The position numbers were made by a program, and so were the translations under genes. The notes below the pieces were generated by a model. It was not told the origin of the DNA. It did no database searches and was given only the letters and a program-made list of their open reading frames with translations. Below, piece by piece: positions 44,392 through 53,139 of a stretch of DNA of 64,000 nt. The DNA comes from Paenalicyclobacillus mengziensis (GTDB lineage: Bacteria > Bacillota > Bacilli > Alicyclobacillales > Alicyclobacillaceae): contig NZ_CP071182.1 in the NCBI RefSeq assembly GCF_017298635.1, positions 4,130,001-4,194,000 of the forward strand, given 5' to 3'. Every line of letters starts with the position of its first letter. The first letter of the stretch is position 1.

Positions 44392-45180
44392 TTACTTCTT
44401 CAGCCATGATGCGATAGCATGCCGAGTTGCTTGGCGGTTTACGGCTGCAATGGATGTCGTGATAGGGATCTCTTTCGGGCACACTTCTACGCAGTTCTGT
44501 GCATTTCCGCACTCATGCATACCGCCTTCTTGCATAAATGCATCCAGGCGCTCATCTGCATTCATAGCCCCAGTTGGATGTGCGTTAAACAACCGAACTT
44601 GATTAAACATGAACGGGCCCATAAAAGATGTCCGGTCATTCACATTCGGACATGCTTCCAAACATGCGCCACAAGTGAAGCACTGGGACAATGCGTAAGC
44701 CCACTGGCGATCCTTTTCATTCATGCGTGGGCCTGGACCTAAGTCATACGTCCCATCGATAGGAATCCAAGCCTTTACCTTTTTCAGGTCCTCAAACATC
44801 TTACTGCGGTCAACAATCAAATCACGAACAACCGGAAACGTCCTGGCCGGCTTCAGATGGATGGGTTGCGTGAGATTATCTACCAATGCAGTGCATGCTT
44901 GCCGTGGCTTTCCATTGATAACCATCATACACGCACCACAGATCTCTTCCAAGCAGTTTGATTCCCAAGTGACAGGCGCAACCGGCGTCCCGTTTTTATC
45001 TACCGGGTTTCGTTGGATAGCCTGCAGGCATGCAATCACATTCATATTTGGCACGTAATCTACGAGAAATTCCTGAGTATATGGTTTTGATGCAGGCGTA
45101 TCCTGTCGTTCTATGATTAGGTGAACCGTCCTCTGGCGCCGTTCTGAGCCCGCGGTCTGTTTCATCAATGTCGCTTCCAT
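44392..45180 (-). CDS. Succinate dehydrogenase/fumarate reductase-type iron-sulfur subunit (copy 2)
   Basis: A 262-residue paralogue of the 30.4-kb gene, aligned without gaps over nearly all its length. Fe-S ligands are at the same positions (C76/C81/C84/C96; C167/C170/C173/C177; C224/C230/C234). The sequence differs mainly in the first 20 residues and in scattered substitutions. GGAGGTGGATT precedes the ATG. No flavoprotein or membrane-anchor gene is near. A CRP-type box lies about 100 bp upstream (45277-45292), which copy 1 lacks, so the two are probably used under different conditions. Confidence 0.9.
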   Translation of the reverse strand: MEATLMKQTAGSERRQRTVHLIIERQDTPASKPYTQEFLVDYVPNMNVIACLQAIQRNPVDKNGTPVAPVTWESNCLEEICGACMMVINGKPRQACTALVDNLTQPIHLKPARTFPVVRDLIVDRSKMFEDLKKVKAWIPIDGTYDLGPGPRMNEKDRQWAYALSQCFTCGACLEACPNVNDRTSFMGPFMFNQVRLFNAHPTGAMNADERLDAFMQEGGMHECGNAQNCVEVCPKEIPITTSIAAVNRQATRHAIASWLKK

Positions 45181-45276
45181 AATCCACCTCCGTAATCGTT
45201 TGAGAAACGTAACACGACAAAGGTTCGATAAACTCGTTCCTCTGTCTCTGTTATGTCACACAGTAGTTTACGAAAC

Positions 45277-45292
45277 TGTGCCACACATCACA
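45277..45292. promoter_or_regulatory. CRP-type box before sdhB copy 2
   Basis: TGTGCCACACATCACA, one mismatch to TGTGA-N6-TCACA, 97 bp before the start codon. Confidence 0.6.
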
Positions 45293-45330
45293 GGCAAAAA
45301 CATTTATACGGGTTTTTGATACCAACCTGA

Positions 45331-45346
45331 GATAAGTCAAGTTATC
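45331..45346. promoter_or_regulatory. Palindrome before the RIC remnant
   Basis: GATAAGTCAAGTTATC: perfect GATAA-N6-TTATC palindrome just upstream of the RIC-like sequence. Possibly a repressor site (NO- or iron-responsive); identity unknown. Confidence 0.4.
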
Positions 45347-45358
45347 CCGTGTTTTGTG

Positions 45359-45838
45359 ATGGTAAGATCAGGTTGTCAACACGACAATTCTTTCGGAGGT
45401 GCTCTCGAAATGCCGAAGCTAGTGAAATTTTCAAACGCCATGGGATTGACTTTTGTTGTGGTAGGGACCAACTTTTAACGGATGCAGTTGCAGAAAATGG
45501 TGTAGATCAAGTCCTGTTGCTTGATGAACTGAACCAATGTTTTACAGTGACGAAACTGAAAGGGGTCCAAATCATTGACTGGTCGACTGTGCCAAAGGAA
45601 GAGTTGGTCCATCACGCAGAACACCACCATACAGAGGACTTCGTGAAAGAGCTGCGACAGGTGACCAACAACTATATGTTGCCTGAGGACGCCTGTGGTA
45701 CATTTACCAGCGTGCGTGTACGAAGAACTGCAAAATCTGGAGTCTGACCTATTTCAACATATTCATTTGGAAAACAACGTACTGTTTGTACACCTGCACA
45801 ACGAACGTACACGTTTCTCAGTCGGACAGCTCAACTAG
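45359..45838 (+). pseudogene. Broken iron-sulfur cluster repair protein (RIC/ScdA/YtfE)
   Basis: Three frames of a di-iron RIC protein: VVNTTILSEVLSKC, then ASEIFKRHGIDFCCGRDQLL and TVPKEELVHHAEHHHTEDFV, then YEELQNLESDLFQHIHLENN and VLFVHLHNERT. The ScdA_N motif HGIDFCCG and the hemerythrin-like His/Glu ligands are visible. Two frameshifts, a deletion of part of the HHE domain and no in-frame start make it non-functional. Confidence 0.85.
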
Positions 45839-45854
45839 TGGCAGCTTAGAAAAT

Positions 45855-45887
45855 ACAGGGACCTGTTACAGCCTTACAGGTCCCTGT
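45855..45887 (+). terminator. Terminator after the RIC remnant
   Basis: Perfect 12-bp stem (ACAGGGACCTGT with its complement), 9-nt loop, followed by TGTGTACTGTT. Confidence 0.6.
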
Positions 45888-45953
45888 TGTGTACTGTTCG
45901 TCGCTGGCGATTGAAAACGGTGGAAGTTTTATGTCCTCAATATCAACTCAATA

Positions 45954-46772
45954 TCAATAGGTAAGAACACGGCCCCATAAGCTCTTCGTACCCCAAATGC
46001 CCTCACGTAAGCATTCAAGTTGGACAATTTGGCTATGATCCACGAAGAGATTGACTTCTGGCCCGTAGTTTTTGATGTACCAGGCAAAGACGTCTGGGTC
46101 TGCGGCCTCAAACATGACTTTCTCCGTACCTAGTTCCGACGCAATTTGCGTTGCAATGTCGGTTCTCCACGTGTGTACACTTTCCGTGATACCTTCGGAT
46201 TCAATCATAATCATATAGGCCCCGGCTTCAAGACACCGTTCGGCAATATGAATAGCCTTTGACGGATCTGTGATACCTTCTGCAGCGAGCTCATCAGCAG
46301 TCGTAGCACCTCCAGCACCGAATTGGATACCAACCTCTGGCTTTGCTAACATACCTGCCTTTTGGACCTTGTCCACTAGTCTCAGAATGTCGTCTATCGG
46401 TACTGTGATGAAACCGGTAGAGATCTCAATGATGTCGAATCCGAGCCGTGCGCACTCCTGAATATAGGCATCCACGGCTTCCCTGCCCTGGCTCAATACG
46501 TATTCAAGAAATCCACCTGTTGATACCTTTACACCAGAATGATGGGCGAGGTCCAGAATCTCGCGTAACTGTTGTTCCGGTATCAGTGTAAACGAGCCGC
46601 CAGCAAACTTGAGTATATCTGCGTACTCACCCATGGTTTCAAGGACGTCACTCAGATAACGTTTCCCCATTACGGAATAATAGGGACCTCGGATCTCAGT
46701 GACACCTCTGTCCCTAGGCTTCGGTTGACGCCGATTTGTACGCAGAAATGAAAATGCTTTGTCTGCCATCAT
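45954..46772 (-). CDS. yitD: Phosphosulfolactate synthase (ComA/YitD family)
   Basis: Adds sulfite to phosphoenolpyruvate to give phosphosulfolactate, a step to sulfolactate (abundant in Bacillus spores) or coenzyme M. TIM-barrel protein, about 272 residues from MMADKAFSFLRTNRR. Family blocks: YADILKFAGGSFTLI, GVKVSTGGFLEYVL, FDIIEISTGFITVPIDD, PEVGIQFGAGG, and IMIESEGITESVHTWRTD near the end. GAGGAAGGCGATCA precedes ATG 46772. Monocistronic here. The sporulation role is inferred from B. subtilis. Confidence 0.92.
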   Translation of the reverse strand: MMADKAFSFLRTNRRQPKPRDRGVTEIRGPYYSVMGKRYLSDVLETMGEYADILKFAGGSFTLIPEQQLREILDLAHHSGVKVSTGGFLEYVLSQGREAVDAYIQECARLGFDIIEISTGFITVPIDDILRLVDKVQKAGMLAKPEVGIQFGAGGATTADELAAEGITDPSKAIHIAERCLEAGAYMIMIESEGITESVHTWRTDIATQIASELGTEKVMFEAADPDVFAWYIKNYGPEVNLFVDHSQIVQLECLREGIWGTKSLWGRVLTY

Positions 46773-47010
46773 TGATCGCCTTCCTCTGATTAAATTCTTC
46801 TTTCTGCTGATAACGAAGATAAATATGTGAAGTGTTTTCACCCACCTATACCGCCAAAACAACGAATTTCCTCGTTCCCAAATCACCTCCCATGCCATGA
46901 GCATAGTCCTCTCCTCCGCGATGAACCTTGACCTTCGTCAACGTACGAGTTCAAAAACGAAGGTTATGCTGTATACGCACTTCTGCATCCAAAACCGTGA
47001 GGAGATAGGA

Positions 47011-47340
47011 ATGATGGAGAAGTTGTTGCAAAGTGTGCCTGATCTTCCAGGGGTCTACCGATTTCTTGCTGCAGATGGCTCTATCCTTTACGTAGGGAAG
47101 GCGAAGTCGCTGAAGAAACGGATTCGTTCTTATTTCACCGGCGTGCGTTCAGCCAAAACACAGGCTTTGGTTTGTCAGGCTGATGACATCGAAGTAACCG
47201 TTACGGACAGTCCATTTGAGGCGCTGTTACTAGAAAACACCATTATTAAAAAATATCAGCCCAAGTACAATATCTTGCTGAAGGATGACCGGTCATATCC
47301 CTATTTAAAAATAACCACGGAAAAGTTCCCTCGCCTCTGA
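47011..47340 (+). pseudogene. uvrC: UvrC N-terminal GIY-YIG domain fragment
   Basis: 109 residues match the first nuclease domain of UvrC: LLQSVPDLPGVYRFLAADGS, LYVGKAKSLKKRIRSYF and ENTIIKKYQPKYNILLKDDR, then stop after FPRL. UvrC is normally about 600 residues; the UvrB-binding, RNase H-like and HhH parts are missing. The start is well formed (GAGGAGATAGGA before ATG). The fragment could be translated as a lone GIY-YIG domain, but is most likely a gene stub left by recombination. Confidence 0.85.
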
Positions 47341-47523
47341 CTCGGATCACGTTTGAGGTTCCCGGCTGTCGACCTTTCCACAAACGCACTGCAGCACCTC
47401 GGTGTGGCGTTGACCATCCGACAAACATCACCAACGTTGTTTGGTCGACGAAAGGAAAAGCCAGGGGGTATGATGGTAAGAGAACAGTACTTTACCAACT
47501 ATTCCTTGGCAAAGGAGCGTGTG

Positions 47524-48003
47524 ATGGATATGGAACAGGGGGCTCGACCGCCGTTTCCGCCGTTTGATGAATTTACGGCCCACCAAAAGGTTCGGATGGC
47601 TGAAGATGCGTGGAACACACGCAATCCCGAACGCGTTGCATTGGCATACAGTGTAGACAGCAAGTGGCGCAACCGTTCCGAATTCATCTCAGGGCGTCCG
47701 GAAATCATTAAGTTTTTGAAAAGGAAATGGGATCGCGAACTGGACTATCGGTTGATCAAGGAGCTATGGGCGTTTCACCAAAACAGAATTGCTGTACGCT
47801 TTGCCTACGAGTGGCACGATGACTCGAACCATTGGTACCGTTCGTACGGAAACGAGATGTGGGAGTTCAATGACGAAGGACTCATGGTCAGACGTCATGC
47901 TTCCATCAATGACCTGCCCATCATGAACGAAGAGCGTCTTTTTCACTGGGAACTCGGTCCACGACCGGACGATGAGCCGGGTCTGAAAGTGTTCGGACTA
48001 TAA
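47524..48003 (+). CDS. DUF1348 / NTF2-like superfamily protein
   Basis: 159 residues, with the family core [56 protein letters not shown] and [20 protein letters not shown] cone-shaped alpha+beta fold of the SnoaL/NTF2 superfamily; biochemical role unknown. AAAGGAG lies six bases before ATG 47524. The longer frame upstream lacks a site and overlaps uvrC debris. It looks intact. Confidence 0.9.
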   Translation: MDMEQGARPPFPPFDEFTAHQKVRMAEDAWNTRNPERVALAYSVDSKWRNRSEFISGRPEIIKFLKRKWDRELDYRLIKELWAFHQNRIAVRFAYEWHDDSNHWYRSYGNEMWEFNDEGLMVRRHASINDLPIMNEERLFHWELGPRPDDEPGLKVFGL

Positions 48004-48255
48004 GTTTCTTGAATACACGATATAACTACACTAGGGCGCCGGGTGCCGGCGTCCCCCCACCTATAAGTTACCCCCCTTTCACTACGTGGTATCTTACCGA
48101 CCTTTTAAAGACGTACATCCGACAGATCGTATTCTACTCTGTCACCGCGATAAAACCTTCGCTAAGCATGAAAGACTCATCATGCGGGTCAACACCAATC
48201 GTGATGTAGCTCACACGTTCCCCAACTTGCGTTTAGTATTGTTGAGACAGCGCCG

Positions 48256-48336
48256 ATGGATACAGGAACCGTCGAGATGCAAAAGATTGAGAGTGCCAAA
48301 GCCGTCATCCGTCAGTTGTGTTTGGGAAGAGCGTGA
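48256..48336 (+). pseudogene. C-terminal tail of an acyl-CoA dehydrogenase
   Basis: TGTVEMQKIESAKAVIRQ and LCLG followed by a stop align with the end of the 35-kb enzyme (TGTVEMQKVEIARAILGL). Nothing of the preceding enzyme is present. It is a third acyl-CoA dehydrogenase trace in the window. Confidence 0.75.
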
Positions 48337-48378
48337 TCTAGGAGTTCAGTGAACCCGACCCGTAGAGGTGATGAAATC

Positions 48379-48792
48379 ATGGGTGAAGAAACCAAGCCTT
48401 GTATAGACATCAGCGAGGCGGTGCGCAAAGTGAATCTTTTAGTGAAACAGGCAAGGCAAATGGGAACCGAGATTCTTGGAATGGACATCGGCCCGCACAT
48501 GAATCCAGGCGATGTTTACGATGCTTATGAGGCAATTAAGCTCGCGCCAGTAGCTCATGCTACGTTAGATTCACACCAATGCGGACCATTTGCAGCAGTA
48601 TTTCTGTACGAGCAACCCGATGTAGACCCGTCTGGATGGCAGGACCATGTGACAAAAACGTATGATAACCGCTATGTAAAGGGGTTTTACGACGGGTTCC
48701 AGTTAAACGTTCCTGGCTCACATGATGGGTGTGACGCACACTACATCCGCGGCGTTTATGACGGTGTCATGGCACATTCGGCAGTATTCTAA
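48379..48792 (+). CDS. Unknown protein
   Basis: 137 residues from MGEETKPCIDISEAVRKVNL. Soluble, acidic, with HMNPGDVYDAYEAIKLAPVA and a C-terminal GSHDGCDAHYIRGVYDGVM; several His/Asp/Cys residues might bind metal. GAGGTGATGAAATC precedes ATG 48379. A truncated DUF59 gene follows 37 bp later on the same strand, which suggests a link with Fe-S assembly, but I do not recognise the family. Confidence 0.7.
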   Translation: MGEETKPCIDISEAVRKVNLLVKQARQMGTEILGMDIGPHMNPGDVYDAYEAIKLAPVAHATLDSHQCGPFAAVFLYEQPDVDPSGWQDHVTKTYDNRYVKGFYDGFQLNVPGSHDGCDAHYIRGVYDGVMAHSAVF

Positions 48793-48829
48793 TGTGCCTT
48801 TGCGCGAATTCACAGGAGAGGGAGATAGG

Positions 48830-48961
48830 ATGATTGACATAGACCAGGTACCCAAGAAATTGCTGAAGGTTTTGGACCCCGAAGTCGGGATCGACATTGT
48901 CGACCTCGGCTTCTCATCAGATGATTGTCAAGTCTGGTCTATATCAATTTCCTTGGGATGA
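48830..48961 (+). pseudogene. DUF59 (MIP18/PaaD-like) Fe-S assembly protein, truncated
   Basis: MIDIDQVPKKLLKVLDPEVG then IDIVDLGFSSDDCQVW is a DUF59 N-terminus (DPEVGIDIVDLG signature), broken after 40 residues. The usual T-x-x-GCP active region is not found in any frame. GGAGAGGGAGATAGG precedes the start, so the stub is probably still translated. Confidence 0.75.
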
Positions 48962-49087
48962 CAGCCTGTTATGCTCGATGCCATCAATTATCCCGCTTTT
49001 GACATTGAGCCGGACATCTATCGATCCGATGGGGAAATGTTGCGACTTTCGCACATTAAAATCAGGTGATTTGCCGTAGTTCCAGTC

Positions 49088-49366
49088 TCAATTCGGGTAA
49101 CGACGCTCCGACAACTGGCGAATCTTCGACCAGTCCTCATCGGTCAACACGACATGCGGGATGTCCGCTTCACCGAAGATGGCACGGAGCAGACGCTCCC
49201 GGAACTGTAAAATGCTCATATCTTCGTCCAGGTAGTCCCTGATATTGGCGACACGGCTACGCACCGACTTGATGCTACACACAATCAAGGTGGTCAGCGT
49301 TCGAGCCAGTCCGCTGGGAACTATTTTTGCACCATTGCGGTGATAAAGTGATCCGTATTTTTCCAT
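49088..49366 (-). CDS. Small hypothetical protein
   Basis: 92 residues, basic, soluble (SIKSVRSRVANIRDYLDEDM, LLRAIFGEADIPHVVLTDED). GGAGGCG lies about 11 bases before the ATG. Family not recognised. It follows the UbiB-like gene region on the same strand. Confidence 0.55.
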   Translation of the reverse strand: MEKYGSLYHRNGAKIVPSGLARTLTTLIVCSIKSVRSRVANIRDYLDEDMSILQFRERLLRAIFGEADIPHVVLTDEDWSKIRQLSERRYPN

Positions 49367-49406
49367 AATCGAATGACGCCTCCATTACTCCATCAGTCTA
49401 CTCTCT

Positions 49407-50723
49407 TTAGATAGGGAGGTGTCTGCACCGAGTCCCATCCGAGGAGACATCGAGAAGTATAGGGAAGGCGCGGGTCGACAGCACGTCCAGCCAGTCCTCT
49501 TCATCCGGTGTTAGAATCATAAGCGCCGTCTTTAACATCCCAATGCATCGGACGAGTAACATGTAACGGGCCTGAAGCTGGAAGCTATCATGACCCAGTA
49601 CGCGAGACAACGTGTCAGCGGTCAGTACGTTTGAGGTTCCGGCCCCAAGCGCAACATCTCTCAAAAACTTATCGACCTCGACATCCTTCTGGATATAGCC
49701 GAGGTCTTGCAGGATAGCGAATACGCCTTTCAAGTCACGCAGAAAGATGCGCTGTACGAGATTGCGAAAAGTCGCACGTTCATCAGCGCTGTACTCTGCC
49801 ACCATCCCGAAGTCGAGCAAGGCAAGTCGCCCATCAGGCCGAATCAGCAGGTTCCCTGGGTGGGGGTCGAGATGCACAAACCCCCCCACCAGCAATTGCC
49901 GGAGGTAAGCATCCAGTAAGGTGTCCCGCACGTCCTGGCGGTTAACATGCCATTTCTGCATGCGACCCTCGTCGCGAATCCCGGTCCCCGTCACGTAAGT
50001 CATCACGAGCATCCGCTTCCTCGTGTAGGCCGGAATGACCTGAGGGATCACGATGCGGTCGTCATCCGCGAACATTTGGCGCAACCGCTCCATGTGCTGT
50101 GCCTCACTGCGCATATCCAACTCCAGCGTGAGCGTATTCTGAAACGCCCGGTGGAGCGCGACGAGATCGAGCCGTTTTCGCACAAGAGGCAACTTGCCAA
50201 AGATGTGTGACACCCGACCAAGTGTCGACAGGTCAATCTTCACCTGGCGTTCAATGCCTGGCCGTAGAATTTTAACGGCGACCTCCCGCCCATCGCCAAG
50301 CTCCGCTCGGTGCACTTGCGCGAGCGATCCCGATGCGACTGGCGCCTCGTCGATACGTGGAAAAACAGCATCCAGGGGCTGACCACAGCTTCGACCAATT
50401 GCCGTCCGAACGGTTGCGAAGGGAGCCGGTGGAACTTCGTCCTGAAGACCTGCTAATGCCCGCGTGAACGAAGGTGGAAACAGTTCCTCACGAAGACTGA
50501 GAAACTGCCCTGCTTTCACAATAGCACCACAGAGCCGATTGGCCGTTTCGCGAATGTCCCGCCCCATCTCTGCATATAACGCATCGATTTGCATCATGGA
50601 GGCGTCCCCACCGCGTGGTGCCTTCGCCTGTGCCTGCAGACGCTGAATCTTTTGATAGCTCCGATACACCTGAAATGCCAATCGGAGAATTTGAACCCTG
50701 CGATGCATTGCCTGACCTATCAC
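49407..50723 (-). CDS. ABC1/AarF/UbiB-family atypical kinase
   Basis: 438 residues. The family motif KxGQ is present as KAGQFLSLREELFP. The A-rich/Q-loop replacement of the glycine loop is GSLAQVHRAEL, the ATP-site Lys is in VAVKILRPG, and the catalytic loop and Mg motif are HLDPHPGNLL and LLDFGM. UbiB-type proteins support quinone biosynthesis or lipid handling at membranes. GTG 50723 or ATG 50708 could be the start. The gene lies 57 bp from the 12-TM protein and belongs to the GC-richer block. Confidence 0.9.
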   Translation of the reverse strand: MIGQAMHRRVQILRLAFQVYRSYQKIQRLQAQAKAPRGGDASMMQIDALYAEMGRDIRETANRLCGAIVKAGQFLSLREELFPPSFTRALAGLQDEVPPAPFATVRTAIGRSCGQPLDAVFPRIDEAPVASGSLAQVHRAELGDGREVAVKILRPGIERQVKIDLSTLGRVSHIFGKLPLVRKRLDLVALHRAFQNTLTLELDMRSEAQHMERLRQMFADDDRIVIPQVIPAYTRKRMLVMTYVTGTGIRDEGRMQKWHVNRQDVRDTLLDAYLRQLLVGGFVHLDPHPGNLLIRPDGRLALLDFGMVAEYSADERATFRNLVQRIFLRDLKGVFAILQDLGYIQKDVEVDKFLRDVALGAGTSNVLTADTLSRVLGHDSFQLQARYMLLVRCIGMLKTALMILTPDEEDWLDVLSTRAFPILLDVSSDGTRCRHLPI

Positions 50724-50780
50724 GAGACTTCAACGCCAATCGACCCGGACACCACGACCGTCGTCGCTTGATCCTCCAAG

Positions 50781-52094
50781 TTAATCACGCGCGCTCAACT
50801 CCTTTCCAAGCTTCGACAGTTCCATCACACGGAGCATTTGAAGGGCGAAAACCATCATTGCAAGGGCGATGAGAATGCAGCCGCCAACAACACCTGGCAT
50901 CCAGGTTGCAACGGCACTAGCAGTCAAGACGATCAACCCGACGCCAAAGCCGATGAGTACAGGGGTGGTATGGTTCAAGTTAATCAGGTCCGAAATCAGC
51001 ACAGGCTTCCCTTTCCCTGTCGGCTTGCTATATCGCTTGGTCCAGATAAGAAACGGCACAATCTTGTAGGCAAAGCCCATCACACTCAGTGTCACGACGC
51101 CCATGAGATAGAACATCACCACCTCTTGCCAGCCCGCCTGTCCAAGTGGCCAGAGGATGCGCACGAGAAGTAAGCACAGTCCAAGGACACCATCAATAGC
51201 CGCGACGACGACCCCACGCATCGGCGGTTCTACTTTCTTTCTCATGCGCTTCTTGATAATCCCCTGCATATCTAAGATTTGGCTGACAAATGCGGTAATG
51301 CCCACAACACCACCCATCCAGAAGAACACCGAGATATGCGTCCAGATGCCAGCCAGCAGCGCCCAGATGGCGATGTGCGCCAGGGCCAGTGTCCACTTCT
51401 GCCGCCACGTCGGGAAGCCATGCGACAATGTGAACATCGGTAACAGTTTCAAGCTGAATCCCATCACGAGGAAAGTGAAGAACCCCCCGACGGCCAGCAG
51501 AATATGGGTGGCGATAAGCTCGTTCATCAGCGGATCGAGCGTGAGCAGGGTGCCTGAGTCCACGAGAACTAGTAACACTGCAACACTCACTGCGAGAATG
51601 AGGTAGCTATGCGCCGAAATTACAAAACCCTGCATAGGGCCGCGAATCTTTGAGCGCGCCACCGAAACAATCAGCACAGTGGCATACAGGTAAATCGCGA
51701 TGACCATCGAAAAGCCGAAGATAAGAAAGCCCACCGACCACCATTTGCTCATGGAAATAAACAGTCCGATGAAGCTGACGAAGTACAGCCAGAAATTCCA
51801 TCGCGCCACAGGCACGCTGGAAATTGGAATCAGAAACGCCACGGTCGTTAGTTGATACACAGCGCCCATCACGAAAGAGAGCAGTGCACCGAGCGTTAGT
51901 ATGTGCGTTAAAGCCACGATGTTCGGAGCACCTGGCACACCTCTCGCCAACATCGGAGTTTGGATGGCAAAGTCAATCGCAAAGAACCCAAAGCATAGAA
52001 TGCCAAGCAACATATATCGAAGCGGTACGGAAAAGGGGGGTGATTGACTCGTCACCACCCCTCCGCCGGGAACAGGCACAACCGGGGTCGGCAT
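50781..52094 (-). CDS. Twelve-helix membrane protein, haem-copper oxidase subunit I-like
   Basis: 437 residues from MPTPVVPVPGGG (AAAGGAAGTG upstream), with about 12 hydrophobic helices and conserved-looking helix histidines (ALTHILTLGALLSF, ISAHSYLILAVS, IATHILLAVGGFFTF). This arrangement recalls subunit I of the NO-reductase/cbb3 branch or NnrS-like haem proteins of denitrifiers. No HPEVY cross-link motif exists, so it is not a canonical oxidase. Two CRP-type boxes lie in the divergent region to the DUF2249 gene. Its role in NO or microaerobic metabolism is inferred. Confidence 0.65.
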   Translation of the reverse strand: MPTPVVPVPGGGVVTSQSPPFSVPLRYMLLGILCFGFFAIDFAIQTPMLARGVPGAPNIVALTHILTLGALLSFVMGAVYQLTTVAFLIPISSVPVARWNFWLYFVSFIGLFISMSKWWSVGFLIFGFSMVIAIYLYATVLIVSVARSKIRGPMQGFVISAHSYLILAVSVAVLLVLVDSGTLLTLDPLMNELIATHILLAVGGFFTFLVMGFSLKLLPMFTLSHGFPTWRQKWTLALAHIAIWALLAGIWTHISVFFWMGGVVGITAFVSQILDMQGIIKKRMRKKVEPPMRGVVVAAIDGVLGLCLLLVRILWPLGQAGWQEVVMFYLMGVVTLSVMGFAYKIVPFLIWTKRYSKPTGKGKPVLISDLINLNHTTPVLIGFGVGLIVLTASAVATWMPGVVGGCILIALAMMVFALQMLRVMELSKLGKELSARD

Positions 52095-52292
52095 CGGTGT
52101 TGCACTTCCTTTCGTGGAGGGGAGCGCGTGAACGCGCACCGCACCTCAGACATATAGCACACCCGCACGGTCACTCGAGGTAATTCACGTAAAGCGGACC
52201 TTCGGACTTAGCTTGCGCGGTGAATCTTCACGCGCACGGTTCCATCGCCTTCATCATCTGTCTGAAGGATAGCCCGCATGGATGCATGACGT

Positions 52293-52308
52293 TGTGACTT
52301 ACATCACG
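52293..52308. promoter_or_regulatory. CRP-type box 1 in the divergent region
   Basis: TGTGACTTACATCACG: TGTGA-N6-TCAC(G), nine of ten consensus positions. Confidence 0.65.
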
Positions 52309-52348
52309 CAGTGTAACGACACAGCGCTCCCGGGTATCGCAAGACTTG

Positions 52349-52364
52349 TGTGATTTGCATCACG
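52349..52364. promoter_or_regulatory. CRP-type box 2 in the divergent region
   Basis: TGTGATTTGCATCACG: same form, 56 bp from box 1 and about 73 bp before the DUF2249 start. Confidence 0.65.
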
Positions 52365-52436
52365 ATGCACATTGCCAAACTGCCGTACAGTGCTTGTGTC
52401 AACACCACACCACTTTCCCACAGGGGGGGACTACGC

Positions 52437-52676
52437 ATGAGTGAATTTGCAGCTACCGTAAACGCGACGGAGTATCCGCCACATTTAAAACACAAGGTGA
52501 TTTTTGAAACATTTGACGGTTTGAAGTCGGGCGAATCCATGTTGCTCGTCAACGACCATGACCCCCAGCCTCTTCGTTATCAATTTGAGCTCGAGCGCGG
52601 CGGTGTCTTTTCCTGGGAGTACATTGAGCGTGGCCCATACACATTCCAGATTCGCATCGGTCGCATCGACGGATGA
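52437..52676 (+). CDS. DUF2249 protein
   Basis: 79 residues: FETFDGLKSGESMLLVNDHD then PQPLRYQFELERGGVFSWEY and EYIERGPYTFQIRIGR, the full DUF2249 (SirA-like fold) pattern. The family is common beside hemerythrins, RIC and NO-related respiratory genes. AGGGGGGACT precedes the ATG. Two CRP-type boxes are upstream. Confidence 0.88.
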   Translation: MSEFAATVNATEYPPHLKHKVIFETFDGLKSGESMLLVNDHDPQPLRYQFELERGGVFSWEYIERGPYTFQIRIGRIDG

Positions 52677-52761
52677 GTGGGTGCGTCGAGTGGCTTCCCG
52701 TCGGCCACGTCGCTCACGGCTATCGCAGGGTTGGGTTGTCACAGTGTCCGAGGGTGGTAAG

Positions 52762-53004
52762 TTGCGGCATGTGATGAATCTCGCCCACATGCCGTACGAG
52801 TTGGTTTTTCAGATGAGGGAGTTGGCGGGCCCAAAGAAGGATAAGGTCGACGATCCGTCTTTGAGACCGGGAAATTCGTCTTGGAGAAGAGGCAGTAACG
52901 TGGCGAAGCTTGATATCGTTGACGAGAAGACCATTCGCATCTCGGTTCAACTCGACGATGCTGTAAGCATGGTGAACGAAGCAGTGCGGGACGCTCTACG
53001 ATGA
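52762..53004 (+). CDS. Small unknown protein
   Basis: 80 residues from TTG 52762 (GAGGGTGG upstream): HVMNLAHMPYELVFQMREL and a C-terminal VAKLDIVDEKTIRISVQLDD. A later ATG at 52774 is possible. A good terminator follows. Family not recognised; it probably shares a transcript with the DUF2249 gene. Confidence 0.5.
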   Translation: MRHVMNLAHMPYELVFQMRELAGPKKDKVDDPSLRPGNSSWRRGSNVAKLDIVDEKTIRISVQLDDAVSMVNEAVRDALR

Positions 53005-53060
53005 GGCCAAGCAGCAACTGTTGGTGGCTGAGTGAAGTAGGCTACCGAATGAGCCAAAGA

Positions 53061-53096
53061 AAACCTCTGGTAGTTTTGCTGCCAGAGGTTTTCTTA
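53061..53096 (+). terminator. Terminator
   Basis: 10-bp stem AAACCTCTGG with its complement, 11-nt loop, followed by TTTTCTT. Also convergent to the OsmC remnant. Confidence 0.8.
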
Positions 53097-53139
53097 TGTC
53101 GAAAATTTCACCAAGCCGCGATATACAAACGGCAACGAC

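Noticed and set aside
43931..44512. Minus-strand frame of 193 codons after sdhB copy 2
   Set aside because: Mostly antisense to the S4 gene, and its start is the sdhB tail in another frame. No similarity to the partner protein of sdhB copy 1.
50781..52094. Calling the 12-TM protein a true NnrS or NorB
   Set aside because: The HxHE-type motif expected for NnrS and the full set of NorB catalytic histidines could not be confirmed by eye.
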